Positions 11,056 through 19,560 of a stretch of DNA of 64,000 nucleotides are shown here, piece after piece. The DNA is from Sporolactobacillus spathodeae (GTDB taxonomy: Bacteria > Bacillota > Bacilli > Bacillales > Sporolactobacillaceae), in contig NZ_JAFBEV010000005.1 of assembly GCF_016908935.1 (NCBI RefSeq), forward strand, positions 62,001-126,000, written 5' to 3'. The translations under genes were made by a program, and so were the position numbers. The first letter of the stretch is position 1; each line of letters opens with the position of its first letter. The notes under the pieces were generated by a model, which saw only the letters and a list, made by a program, of their open reading frames with translations, was not told the origin of the DNA and made no database searches.

Positions 11056-12081
11056 TTATTCAGAACAAGCAATCTGATGGATTAGCAATTCGAGCGCCAG
11101 AAGTTTATCTACGGCACCGGTCTTGATCCGATAATCGGCTTCCGCGCAGCGACTGAGCGCCCGGGTGAGCATCTGCGGCGAATACTGTCGCGCTTGATCC
11201 GCAGCCATTCGCACAGCGAATGGATGGATCCCAATTTTCGAAGCCATACTGCCCTGCGTATAACCCGCTTTCTGGTAATAACCGACTTGATAGACAATTC
11301 GGAACTGCCGCTCAAGCAATGCCAGAAGTTTCAGCGGTTCTTCCTTCATGCGCACAAGATCATGCAAAAGCCGTAATGATTCAGCCGTATTTTTTTTCAT
11401 GACCTCATTCACAAGCAGAAAGACGTTTGACTCAATCGATTTGGAGCCGACAGTCAGCACAGTTTCCCGATCAATCGGCCGATCGGTTCCACAATAAAGC
11501 GCGCATTTCTCAACCTCGTGCGCGAGCTGACCAAGATTTGTTCCAACCGAAACAATCAGCTGTTCATGCGCCTCACGCGTATAGGAAGCACCGAACTGTC
11601 GCGCAACGTTCTCCATCAGTTGAAAAATCGTCGAATCGGACACTTTGGAGAGTTCATGAACCTTAGCCTTTGTCTGCAGGACCTTTACAATTTTCTTCCG
11701 CTTGTCCAATTTTTCATACGGTGCGAGAAGGATAAGGACTGCGTCTGGAGCAGGCTGTGATAGATAGTTCTCTAAAGCGCGGCTATCTTGTTCAACCTTG
11801 CTTTTGATTTTTTCAGAAGTTAGAAAAAAGGCATTCTCAAGCACAACGACTTTACGCTCGCCAAAAAAAGGGATTGTTTCCGCATCTTCAAGCGCGACCT
11901 TCAGTGCCACCTCTGTCATATCGTAAACCGACAAATTGAAGTCGCGTTCCTCTGAAGAGAGCGCTTCTTTGATCAGTTTATTTTTCATCAATTGAATTAA
12001 ATAATCCTGCGTCCCATGCAAAAGATAAACGGGAGCAAGCGGCAGCTGGATCGATAAATCCGCTGCATTTTCTTTTGCCAT
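11056..12081 (-). CDS. holA: DNA polymerase III subunit delta
   Basis: Clamp-loader subunit that opens the beta sliding clamp. The 341-residue protein matches the HolA/YqeN architecture: a degenerate AAA+ N-terminal domain (PVYLLHGTQDYLIQLMKNKL, no true Walker A lysine motif), a middle helical domain (TLGQLAHEVEKCALYCG-like segment) and a C-terminal collar domain with LLALLERQFR. The ATG follows GGGGAGGG. In B. subtilis it also lies next to rpsT and comEC; here 557 bp with two repeat copies separates it from comEC. Confidence 0.95.
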   Translation of the reverse strand: MAKENAADLSIQLPLAPVYLLHGTQDYLIQLMKNKLIKEALSSEERDFNLSVYDMTEVALKVALEDAETIPFFGERKVVVLENAFFLTSEKIKSKVEQDSRALENYLSQPAPDAVLILLAPYEKLDKRKKIVKVLQTKAKVHELSKVSDSTIFQLMENVARQFGASYTREAHEQLIVSVGTNLGQLAHEVEKCALYCGTDRPIDRETVLTVGSKSIESNVFLLVNEVMKKNTAESLRLLHDLVRMKEEPLKLLALLERQFRIVYQVGYYQKAGYTQGSMASKIGIHPFAVRMAADQARQYSPQMLTRALSRCAEADYRIKTGAVDKLLALELLIHQIACSE

Positions 12082-12153
12082 CGCCAGCCCTCCCCTTACC
12101 TTACTTTAACGTCCCTTCTTCAGAAAGACAAGCTAAGAAAAATTTGCAAAAAT

Positions 12154-12271
12154 TACGTTTCGGCTGCTCGCTTGCCGCGGACGCATCGCAATCCTCGAAC
12201 AGTCAATAGTCTGCGGGGTCTCGCTGGCACGCTGTTCCCGCAGGCGTCTCGCACCTGCGCTTTATTTTTAC
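12154..12271 (+). repeat. Interspersed structured repeat, copy 4
   Basis: Complete outline (head CTCGCTTGCCGCGGACGC, right arm GTTCCCGCAGGCGTCTCGCACC) with a diverged inner stem. Between holA and comEC, antisense to both. Confidence 0.8.
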
Positions 12272-12330
12272 AAAAAAGCCTTATTCCTTATCTTTTTAGA
12301 AAAGCAAGCGATCGCCTTATTTGCATTAAA

Positions 12331-12448
12331 CTGCTTCGGTTGCTCGCTTGCCGCGGGCGATCCGTGAGCCTCCTCAGACAAGCTAGAATCTGCGGGGGCT
12401 CAATTGGCTCGCTTTTCCGGCAGGCGTCTCGCACCTCGCTGCATTTTC
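12331..12448 (+). repeat. Interspersed structured repeat, copy 5
   Basis: Full copy with inner arms CGATCCGTGAG and CTCAATTGGCTCG, close to copy 2. Same orientation as copy 4, 60 bp further on. Confidence 0.85.
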
Positions 12449-12462
12449 ACGCAATGAGCGAT

Positions 12463-12490
12463 AAAAAAAGGGCGGCAATTTAGCCACCCC
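12463..12490 (-). terminator. Terminator in the comEC-holA gap
   Basis: Minus-strand GGGGTGGC, a short loop, then GCCGCCC followed by seven T. It lies 150 bp downstream of the comEC stop and can end comE transcripts. The remaining 12491-12638 stretch shows nothing recognisable. Confidence 0.7.
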
Positions 12491-12638
12491 GGAAATTTAT
12501 ATAAACGTCCGTTTATCGTTCCCTAGGTCAACGACATCCAGACGATGTTCGTGCCTTTCTGTTTCTATGTTATCCTATGTGTTTCGAAAGTATGGGTGAC
12601 AACTCTTGTCAGCGAGCATAAATATTGGCAATTTTCAA

Positions 12639-14969
12639 TCATTCAGCTGTCCGCACATGCGTCAGCCGACGACCGCGAAACTCAAAACGCAAGTCTCCCG
12701 ATCGGTCTGTCCGCATTACGTGAATCCCGTGTGAAGCCAGCCGTGCCAAAACATCTGGATGCGGGTGTCCATAGCGGTTATTTTTCCCGCAGGAGACAAT
12801 TCCGATTATTGGACGCACATGCGTCAGCCACTCTTCTGATGTCGCGCTACGGCTGCCATGATGGCCCAGTTTTAAAATATCAGCCTTTACCTGCATCTGA
12901 CGATTCATAATTGCTTGCTCGCCTGTTACGGACAAGTCGCCAGTGAATAACCAGCTTATTCCACCGAGGCGCGTGCGTATGACGAGTGAATTGTCATTGC
13001 TGTCAGGTGCGCGTGCAAGCGGCGAAATCACATGAAAAGCTGTGTTGCCTAAATGCAGCGTATCGCCAGCTTGCATCGAGGACAAGGAAGCTCCGTCAGT
13101 GACGGCTTTTTCGAATAGACGCTTGTCGCTTGTCCGCGGATCAAAATACTGCGAAATAATAATTTTTTTGATTTTGATCTGACCAATAAGCGTAGCAAAT
13201 GCACCAATATGATCGTAGTCCCTATGCGTCAAGACCAGAGCGTCTAAGCTGTCAACACGTAACGCGCGAAGTTCAGGCAGCAGAGTCGCTCTGCCGACTT
13301 CGTACGGTTTGCGCCGCTGCATCCAGCGCGGTTCGCGGTATGGCAAAGTGCCACCGGTATCAATAAGCAGATTACCTTGCCGATGCGGGAGCTGAACCAA
13401 GATGCTGTCTCCTTGGCCAACGTTGATAAATGTGACCGCGCCGGTCGGATCGATAGCATCGCTAATACGTACCGCAGCGTAGATCACAAATAAAGGCGTA
13501 CAGAGGATGATTAATGATTTCAGCCCTTTTGTTCGTTCCCATAAGCAGAAAGAGGCGCTGATTACGACAAATGAAAAAAAGAGCAACCACCCCGTCATCG
13601 CGCCGTAATTCAATTGAGCTTCAGGATGACGGTAAAGAAAAAGCAGCAGTTTTTGCGGCATATCCAGACAAGCATCGAGTAAATAAGAACTTATAGCGGC
13701 GCAACCAGGAAAAAGGCGTGAAATAAGATAGGCAAGCGAGGACATGGGCAGAATAATGTAGGACAGATAAGGGACATAAAAAATACTAAGAAAAGAACTC
13801 ATGAGAGAGAGGCGGTAGAAATGACCGATAACAATTGGAAACACAGCCAATTCGCTCGTTATCGCCAGAGCGAACAGACGGACACCCGTCGCTTTGTATT
13901 TTGCCAGAAGACCCGGCCCGGCAACAATCAGCGTGAAGGTAACAATAAAAGATAATTGAAAACCTAAGTCTGAAATAACTTTTGGATCCCAGACGACCAT
14001 AATCAAACAAGTAAGACTCAGCACATCACTCGCTCGGACGGGATGCCCACGGCTGAGCGAGGCGAGAAGGATGAAACAAGCTGTCAAACCCGAGCGAACA
14101 ATCGAGGCCTCACCGCCCGTCAAAAGGACGTAAATCGGGATCAGCACGAGAAAGAGTAGGGTTGTGTATTCCCTGACAAAACCGATCCGGCGTAGAAGAA
14201 AAAAAAGCGTTCCAAAGATAACGGCGATATGCATGCCGGACACAACAAGCAGGTGAACGAGACCGAAATACTGATAAGCACTTGAAAGCTCCGGATCCAT
14301 CAACTGATCGTCACCAAAGACGAGCGAGGCGATCATCTCAGCACTTTCCGGTGAAAAGCGCGCATGGACAAATTGAACTTCTTGCTGTCTGAAGCGTTTC
14401 AAACGGCTACTCAACGTCTCATCCAACCCGTACCGGATGGGTTCGTCGCCGGTTTTCATCTGCCAGTAGACATGATGCTGCTTCAGGTAATCCCTATAGT
14501 TAAATGCATAGAAATTTCCTGGAAGCGGCGGTTTTTCCAAAGTACCCTGCACGCTGCAAATCAAGCCAGGTACGAGCTGCGTGCTCAATTTACTTTTGAC
14601 AGATGCTGAAGCAATTCGTTCGACAACACGAATCGGTTCGCCTCGCTGCGTCCTTAAAGTGAATGTCGCCTGATTGCCGTCGATTATTGGAAGATCGATA
14701 ATCTCCCCGGCGAATCGCGCCTGCCCGCCGCGCAGAATTGTCCCATGCTCCTGAATCAGAAGCCAATCAGCAGCAACAAGTAGGAGAATTGAGAAAATCG
14801 CCGCAGCCAACACCCATTCATTTTTTATTAGAAGATAAAGCAGGTAGGCGAATACAATCAATATCGGAAAGAAGCGGAACGACCCACTGCTGAACGACCA
14901 CGCTGAACAACAAGCCGCGAATGCGAGCAAATGCCACTTCCCTGAAAGGGCATCAGTTATCTGGAACAA
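12639..14969 (-). CDS. comEC: DNA internalization channel protein ComEC
   Basis: Polytopic membrane protein that forms the channel for single-stranded DNA uptake during transformation. The 776-residue product has N-terminal membrane segments, an OB-like extracellular region, the Competence domain with many helices (residues about 190-480), and a C-terminal metallo-beta-lactamase domain with THRDYDHIGA near residue 580 and KLGHHGSRSATSEEW further on. I chose the TTG at 14969: GGAG lies 7 bp upstream, and the length then equals the 776 residues I recall for B. subtilis. An upstream open frame overlaps comEB by 130 bp. With TTG the overlap is 17 bp. Confidence 0.93.
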   Translation of the reverse strand: MFQITDALSGKWHLLAFAACCSAWSFSSGSFRFFPILIVFAYLLYLLIKNEWVLAAAIFSILLLVAADWLLIQEHGTILRGGQARFAGEIIDLPIIDGNQATFTLRTQRGEPIRVVERIASASVKSKLSTQLVPGLICSVQGTLEKPPLPGNFYAFNYRDYLKQHHVYWQMKTGDEPIRYGLDETLSSRLKRFRQQEVQFVHARFSPESAEMIASLVFGDDQLMDPELSSAYQYFGLVHLLVVSGMHIAVIFGTLFFLLRRIGFVREYTTLLFLVLIPIYVLLTGGEASIVRSGLTACFILLASLSRGHPVRASDVLSLTCLIMVVWDPKVISDLGFQLSFIVTFTLIVAGPGLLAKYKATGVRLFALAITSELAVFPIVIGHFYRLSLMSSFLSIFYVPYLSYIILPMSSLAYLISRLFPGCAAISSYLLDACLDMPQKLLLFLYRHPEAQLNYGAMTGWLLFFSFVVISASFCLWERTKGLKSLIILCTPLFVIYAAVRISDAIDPTGAVTFINVGQGDSILVQLPHRQGNLLIDTGGTLPYREPRWMQRRKPYEVGRATLLPELRALRVDSLDALVLTHRDYDHIGAFATLIGQIKIKKIIISQYFDPRTSDKRLFEKAVTDGASLSSMQAGDTLHLGNTAFHVISPLARAPDSNDNSLVIRTRLGGISWLFTGDLSVTGEQAIMNRQMQVKADILKLGHHGSRSATSEEWLTHVRPIIGIVSCGKNNRYGHPHPDVLARLASHGIHVMRTDRSGDLRFEFRGRRLTHVRTAE

Positions 14970-15534
14970 ATAATCGCTCCGCTTGTTGCTGGAGATCGCA
15001 GATTTCTTTACCGCTCGCACCATTAGCCTCAATTTTGGCAAGCAGTTCGCTGATATAGTCAAGCTGTTTGGACGTGTTGTCAACTTGTCCTGGCAACGAG
15101 ATTCCTTTTTCCAGCGGCACTTTTTTTACTTGAACACCCGCCATTTGATATAGCTCCGCAGCATACGCGTCGTTTTTATAATCGTTGGCATAATAGACCG
15201 TTTGGATACCCGCCTGTATAATCGCCTTGCAGCATTGTAAACACGGATAATGCGTCACATAAATTTCTGAATGATCAGTGGGCTCGCCGAATTTAGCGCA
15301 TTGCAGAATAGCGTTCATTTCTGCGTGAATCGTACGCACGCAATGCCCATCCTTCACATAGCAGCCATCATCGACGCAATGCGTCCCCCCGGAAATCGAA
15401 CCATTATAGCCGCCAGCGATAATTCGTTTATCTCGGACGATTGTCGCGCCGACAACAAGCCGTGTGCATGTACTGCGCGTCGCGAGCAAATGGCTCTGCG
15501 CCATAAAATATTGATCCCAGGAAAGTCTCTTCAT
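14953..15534 (-). CDS. comEB: ComEB, dCMP deaminase family protein
   Basis: Cytidine/deoxycytidylate deaminase fold protein of the comE operon; in B. subtilis it is not essential for transformation. The 193-residue protein begins MKRLSWDQYFMAQSHLLA. It has the zinc site of dCMP deaminases: TIHAEMNAI (His and catalytic Glu) and PCLQCCKAII (two Cys). A second Cys/His cluster lies at GTHCVDDGCYVKDGHC. I chose the second of two adjacent ATG codons (15534), 7 bp after GGAGG; the other is at 15537. comEC overlaps its 3' end. Confidence 0.95.
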   Translation of the reverse strand: MKRLSWDQYFMAQSHLLATRSTCTRLVVGATIVRDKRIIAGGYNGSISGGTHCVDDGCYVKDGHCVRTIHAEMNAILQCAKFGEPTDHSEIYVTHYPCLQCCKAIIQAGIQTVYYANDYKNDAYAAELYQMAGVQVKKVPLEKGISLPGQVDNTSKQLDYISELLAKIEANGASGKEICDLQQQAERLFVPDN

Positions 15535-15638
15535 CATTTTTCCTCCATCCAATCCGTTTGCGGTTTCTTTTTTCTATCCGAGTTTTATTGTATCAAAAAA
15601 GAGAAAGGTTTGGCGTAGACATATCCATTTGTGACAAA

Positions 15639-15761
15639 TGCGCTTCGGTTGCTCACTTGCCGCGGGCAGGACGGGAGCTTGCTCAGACAGGCAGTAATAA
15701 CCTATGGGGTCTCCCCTGTCCTGCTCTTCCCGCAGGTGTCTCGCCCCTTCACTGCATTTTT
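15639..15761 (+). repeat. Interspersed structured repeat, copy 6
   Basis: Full copy with the CAGGACGGGAG-type inner arm and CTCCCCTGTCCTG partner. It separates comEA from comEB inside the comE cluster and is antisense to them. Flanking bases to 15827 show no terminator or gene. Confidence 0.85.
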
Positions 15762-15827
15762 TGTGCAAAATCTTATTCATTCTTATCTTTTGAAAATAAG
15801 ATGCTTGTCCCTGATATTCCCATTCCG

Positions 15828-16523
15828 TTAATTAGTCGTCGCTGCTGGTTTGATTTTTTCTAGCGTTTTGTCGCCGATTCCGCTAACATTGTTTAAATCA
15901 TCCACACTTTTAAAAGGGCCGTGCTCCGTTCGGTATTGAAGGATAGCCTGTGCTTTTGCCGGACCGATACCGGGCAAATTCTGTAGCCCGGTAACATCCG
16001 CTTCATTGATATTTACCTTTGCCGGTGTACTGCCACCTGGCGCATTGTCCATCGTTTGCGCGTCACCTGATACCGCTGAACTGCTGCCTGCAACCTGCGG
16101 CAATGATTTTTCTCCTTTTTTCGGTACATAGATCACCATTTCATCTTTAACCTTGAGCGCCAGATTCATTTGATTGACATCCGCTTTCGCTGTAAAGCCT
16201 CCGGCTCTCTCAATTGCATCATTGACCCGATCGGTCGTCTGCAATGGATAGACGCCAGGATGTGCAACGGCGCCTTTAATATCAACCATGATCGTGTCCG
16301 TCTGACTGCTGGACGCGCCTCCTGCTTCCTGCCCCGAACTCGAGTCTTGCTGCATTGACGCAGCGGATTCATCCGGCTTTTGACTCAGCAATGCGTCTGT
16401 TTTTTTCAATTCGGCTTGCTTTTCAGCAGAAGCATGGGCATGATAGACGAAAAAAACAATCGCAAGCAGGCAGCAGAGGATGCCGACAATCCAGGGTTTA
16501 TATTTTCTCCATATCTTCTCCAA
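15828..16523 (-). CDS. comEA: Competence protein ComEA (DNA receptor)
   Basis: Membrane-anchored double-stranded DNA receptor for transformation. The product of about 231 residues has one N-terminal transmembrane helix (IVGILCCLLAIVFFVYHA), a Ser/Gln/Asp-rich linker, an SLBB domain (MVDIKGAVAHPGVYPLQ), and a C-terminal helix-hairpin-helix DNA-binding domain (LQNLPGIGPAKAQAI and VSGIGDKTLEKI). The TTG at 16523 has AGGAG 8 bp upstream. An in-frame ATG at 16580 would add 19 residues but its GGAAG sits too close. It is divergent from comER. Confidence 0.93.
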   Translation of the reverse strand: MEKIWRKYKPWIVGILCCLLAIVFFVYHAHASAEKQAELKKTDALLSQKPDESAASMQQDSSSGQEAGGASSSQTDTIMVDIKGAVAHPGVYPLQTTDRVNDAIERAGGFTAKADVNQMNLALKVKDEMVIYVPKKGEKSLPQVAGSSSAVSGDAQTMDNAPGGSTPAKVNINEADVTGLQNLPGIGPAKAQAILQYRTEHGPFKSVDDLNNVSGIGDKTLEKIKPAATTN

Positions 16524-16633
16524 AAGATCAGCTCCTGTACAATGGATCGTTCCCAACAATTTTTGATCGGCATAATTCATTCTTCCAATTCATACAGATC
16601 AAGAAGGAGACTGCATAGATCGGGGTGTTTCGC

Positions 16634-17461
16634 ATGAAGTTCGGTATTATTGGAACGGGGAATATGGGGTCGCTAATCGTTGACGCGCTGATTAAGAGCA
16701 AATCAGCGAAACCCAAGCAACTTAATATAACAAACCGAACAGAAGGCAAAGCTCTGGCACTGCAAGAAAAATATCCAGGTATTTCTGTCTTTGCGACTCC
16801 TGACGACGTTATCCGACGGTCGGCAATCGTTTTCATTTGCGTTAAACCACAACAATTCTTTCCGCTTTTACAATCAGTACGCGGTCTATGGCATTACGAT
16901 CAGATCGCAATTTCGATAACGAGTCCGATCACCATAAACCAGTTGGAATTACTGATTCCATGCCAAGTCGCCCGTGTGGTGCCGAGCATCGTTAACCAAA
17001 GTCTTGCCGGAAGCACATTGGTCACATTCGGCACACAGCTGACCGATTACCAGAAGTTTAAGATCTGGAATCTTGTCGGGCGTTTTTCCCGTCCAATTGA
17101 AATCAGCGAGGAAAAGATTCGTGCAGCTTCGGATATCTCAAGTTGTGGTCCGGCCTTTCTTTCTTTCGGACTGGAAAAAGTAATTGAAGCTGCAGCGGCA
17201 ATCACACCACTTTCAACAAAAGAGGCTACAGCTTTGATCTCAGAAATGATTATCGGATTTGGAAAGTTACTTGAAGACAAAACCTATTCACTTGCGGAAC
17301 TGAAACAGAAAGTAACCGTCAAAGGCGGCGTCACCGGGGTCGGTCTCGATGTGCTTGCACAATACGACCAACGTGTATTCGAGCAGCTTTTTATTGAGAC
17401 ACAAAAGAAATTCGTTGAGGACCATCAAAAGATTGATCCAATGTATCGAGCAGAGGAATAA
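16634..17461 (+). CDS. comER: ComER, pyrroline-5-carboxylate reductase-like protein
   Basis: ProC-like NAD(P)-binding protein transcribed divergently from comEA, as in B. subtilis. It is 275 residues long, with the Rossmann motif FGIIGTGNMGSLIVDAL at the N-terminus and the ProC-type dimerization domain including KEATALISEMIIGFGKLL and VKGGVTGVGLDVL. Its exact role is not settled; true proline synthesis is possible but it is usually a paralog. The ATG at 16634 has GGGGTG 6 bp upstream; a GTG 9 bp earlier is also in frame. Confidence 0.9.
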   Translation: MKFGIIGTGNMGSLIVDALIKSKSAKPKQLNITNRTEGKALALQEKYPGISVFATPDDVIRRSAIVFICVKPQQFFPLLQSVRGLWHYDQIAISITSPITINQLELLIPCQVARVVPSIVNQSLAGSTLVTFGTQLTDYQKFKIWNLVGRFSRPIEISEEKIRAASDISSCGPAFLSFGLEKVIEAAAAITPLSTKEATALISEMIIGFGKLLEDKTYSLAELKQKVTVKGGVTGVGLDVLAQYDQRVFEQLFIETQKKFVEDHQKIDPMYRAEE

Positions 17462-17513
17462 TCGTGACTTATAAAGAGGGAAAAAGGTATATACTATCAA
17501 TTCAACAAAATAA

Positions 17514-17533
17514 CCGGGATCCCTGCATCCCGG
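17514..17533. terminator. Possible terminator after comER
   Basis: CCGGGAT / ATCCCGG stem with a 6-nt loop, followed by AAAAATTTTT on the plus strand. The T run is offset, so termination may be weak. Confidence 0.5.
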
Positions 17534-17590
17534 AAAAATTTTTAGCAAATCTTTAGTCTCGCCAATCTTTAGCAACAAATACAAAAAAAT

Positions 17591-17640
17591 TCAATCGTCG
17601 CTTATCGTGGACACCAGAACGCCTTCGCTGTATTTTTCGC
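17591..17640 (+). repeat. Degenerate interspersed repeat
   Basis: A deletion remnant: a decayed head (GTCGCTTATCGTGGACACC) joins directly to the tail CGCCTTCGCTGTATTTTTCG, which matches the 3' end of full copies. It lies between the convergent comER and rsfS. Confidence 0.5.
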
Positions 17641-17670
17641 GCAGCGTTCCTAAACGTATTAGAAAAATGT

Positions 17671-17706
17671 AGAGAAAAAGCCGCTTAAACAAGCGGCTTT
17701 TTCTCT
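17671..17706 (-). terminator. Terminator overlapping the rsfS stop codon
   Basis: AAAAAGCCGCTT / AAGCGGCTTTTT stem with a 4-nt loop. The rsfS TAA lies at the loop of the hairpin. The symmetry makes it work in both directions, so it may also end comER transcripts. Confidence 0.93.
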
Positions 17707-18041
17707 AATGTATAGACAGGCGCATCGCCCCATAATTTTTCCAACTGATAATAATCGCGTTCATCTTTATGAAAAACATGTGCCACAACATCGCCTAAAT
17801 CGATCAACACCCAACGGGCTTGATCATAGCCTTCCAGTCGGTGCACGGTCACTCCTTTTTCTTCCGCCGCTTTTTTAATCGCGGTTGCTATCGCTTGAAC
17901 CTGCTTATCCGAATTCCCGTGGCAGATGAGAAAATAGTCAGCCATAATGGAGATGCCACGCATCTTCAGCATCACAATATCCTCAGCCTTCTTGTCGTCA
18001 GCAGCTTCAGCAAGATATTTGACCCATTCTTCACTATTCAT
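17685..18041 (-). CDS. rsfS: Ribosomal silencing factor RsfS
   Basis: Binds ribosomal protein L14 and blocks subunit joining in nutrient-poor conditions. The 118-residue protein has the conserved core KAEDIVMLKMRGISIMADYFLICHGNSDKQV and the DQARWVLIDLGDVVAHVF motif. The ATG follows GAGGTG. It ends the yqeG-yqeH-yhbY-nadD-yqeK-rsfS cluster; yqeM, which normally follows, is absent and the gene ends directly in a terminator. Confidence 0.97.
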   Translation of the reverse strand: MNSEEWVKYLAEAADDKKAEDIVMLKMRGISIMADYFLICHGNSDKQVQAIATAIKKAAEEKGVTVHRLEGYDQARWVLIDLGDVVAHVFHKDERDYYQLEKLWGDAPVYTLEKKPLV

Positions 18042-18053
18042 TCAGTCACCTCA

Positions 18054-18620
18054 TCAATTATTTCTTCCTGCAAGATCATTATATGCTTCAAATGTTTTTG
18101 GATAGACACGCTGACGCTTTTCCATCAAATAGATCGTTGTTTTCTGCAACTCCAGAAATACCGCTTCATCGAGATCATGTTTAGCCGCTTCGCGGACTTC
18201 ATCCACACCAGGAAAATCACGACCGGGTTCAATATAATCCGCGAGAAAAATAATTTTTTCAAGCAGCGACATGCCCGCCCTTCCTGTCGTATGATAGAGA
18301 ATCGCCTGTAATATCTCCGTGTCATCAATACCACACTTCTCTTCCGCGTAAATCGCTCCGGCCGGTGCATGCCATAGTTTGTCGGAATAACTCAGAAAAT
18401 CCGTGCCATAATCCGGCCTTCGTTGAAGCATCGCTGTTAACGCATCATCCGGAAAATATTTAGCAATATCATGGAGCATTCCGGCAAGTTCTGCCTTGTC
18501 GCGATCAGCGCCATATTTCGCCGCCAGTTTTCCAGCTGTCTGGGAAACACCGAGCGAATGCCGATAGCGCTTCGAAGGCAGCAACGCTTTAATTGCCTGT
18601 TCCGCTTCCATTAATTCCAT
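18054..18620 (-). CDS. yqeK: YqeK, HD-domain Ap4A hydrolase (symmetrical)
   Basis: HD-domain phosphohydrolase; the family hydrolyses diadenosine tetraphosphate to two ADP. The 188 residues contain the metal-binding histidines in RYRHSLGVS, the HD pair in GMLHDIAKYF, and later LWHAPAGA and ILYHTTGRAGMS. It overlaps the end of nadD by 32 bp and precedes rsfS by 12 bp, so the three are one operon with likely translational coupling. Confidence 0.93.
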   Translation of the reverse strand: MELMEAEQAIKALLPSKRYRHSLGVSQTAGKLAAKYGADRDKAELAGMLHDIAKYFPDDALTAMLQRRPDYGTDFLSYSDKLWHAPAGAIYAEEKCGIDDTEILQAILYHTTGRAGMSLLEKIIFLADYIEPGRDFPGVDEVREAAKHDLDEAVFLELQKTTIYLMEKRQRVYPKTFEAYNDLAGRNN

Positions 18621-19188
18621 ACAGCTGTCTCTCCTTAATATAATCTAAGACTGTGTCAGTCAGAAAATATTTGCACGTCCGCCCCTCACTGAGCCTTTTT
18701 CGCAAAGCACTTGACGAAATATCGAGCGTTGGCATTTCAATATAGGAAACATCGGCAAACGCTGGTGGCCTTGCGACATAACCCGGCCGGCTGAATCCAA
18801 TAAACGAGGTCAGCTTGCACAATTCGGCGACGCCATGCCAAGTCGGCAAATCGTTAATCATATCCGCGCCGATAATAAAATAAAAACTGCATTCTGGATA
18901 TGTCCGCCGCAGCGCGCGCAGTGTATCCACCGTATAAGACGGTCCCTTTCGCTCGATTTCCGTCTGTTCCAATTTGAAGCGGTCATTGCATCTGATCGCG
19001 CGGCGGACCATTTCCACCCGATCCGCTGCGCTCGAATGCGCAAATTTTCCCTGAACATGCGGCGGCTGGTAGCTCGGAATAAACCAGACCGCATCGAGGC
19101 CGCATGTTTCAAGCGCTTCTTCGGCGATTATCAAATGTGCCAGATGCGGCGGATCAAAGGTGCCGCCCATCAAACCTATTTTTTTCAT
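18589..19188 (-). CDS. nadD: Nicotinate-nucleotide adenylyltransferase NadD
   Basis: Makes deamido-NAD from nicotinate mononucleotide and ATP. The 199-residue protein opens with MKKIGLMGGTFDPPHLAHL, including the GxFDPxHxxH nucleotidyltransferase motif, and has the late ISSSALRKRLSEG motif that contacts ATP. The ATG at 19188 gives the standard N-terminus. The nearest strong site (AAGGAG) is 17 bp away, and an in-frame upstream TTG at 19221 is less likely. Confidence 0.96.
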   Translation of the reverse strand: MKKIGLMGGTFDPPHLAHLIIAEEALETCGLDAVWFIPSYQPPHVQGKFAHSSAADRVEMVRRAIRCNDRFKLEQTEIERKGPSYTVDTLRALRRTYPECSFYFIIGADMINDLPTWHGVAELCKLTSFIGFSRPGYVARPPAFADVSYIEMPTLDISSSALRKRLSEGRTCKYFLTDTVLDYIKERQLYGINGSGTGN

Positions 19189-19201
19189 AACGGGATTCTT
19201 C

Positions 19202-19498
19202 TTAACTCCTTGGCAAGTCAATTCTTTGTTTTTCTTTTGACCGTCTGTATATCACCAGCGTTCGTCCGATCACCTGAACAAGCTCAGCGTGAGTTTCCCT
19301 CGCTATGCGCGCACCCGCCTCGTGGGGATCCTCAAGGGTATTCTGCAAGAGTGAAATCTTAATCAATTCCCTTGTTTCCAGAGCCGCATCTAGTTCTGAA
19401 AAAACAGGCTCATGCAGACCTGCTTTGCCAATTTGAAAAATTGGTTTTAGCGGATGTGCAAGTGCTTTTAAATACTTGACTTGTTTGCTTGATAACAC
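19202..19498 (-). CDS. yhbY: YhbY/YqeI family RNA-binding protein
   Basis: CRM-domain protein associated with pre-50S ribosomal particles. It is 98 residues, beginning MLSSKQVKYLKALAHPLKPIFQIGK with the GxxG-type loop (GKAG) and ending with VIGRTLVIYRRS. The start is GTG at 19498, with AGGAG 10 bp upstream. In B. subtilis aroE lies between it and yqeH; here only 62 bp remain, so aroE is missing. Confidence 0.93.
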   Translation of the reverse strand: MLSSKQVKYLKALAHPLKPIFQIGKAGLHEPVFSELDAALETRELIKISLLQNTLEDPHEAGARIARETHAELVQVIGRTLVIYRRSKEKQRIDLPRS

Positions 19499-19560
19499 GA
19501 CTTATTCTCTCCTCTTTCTGTCAATCGCGACAGAAAATAATTTTCCTATTGATCGATTGC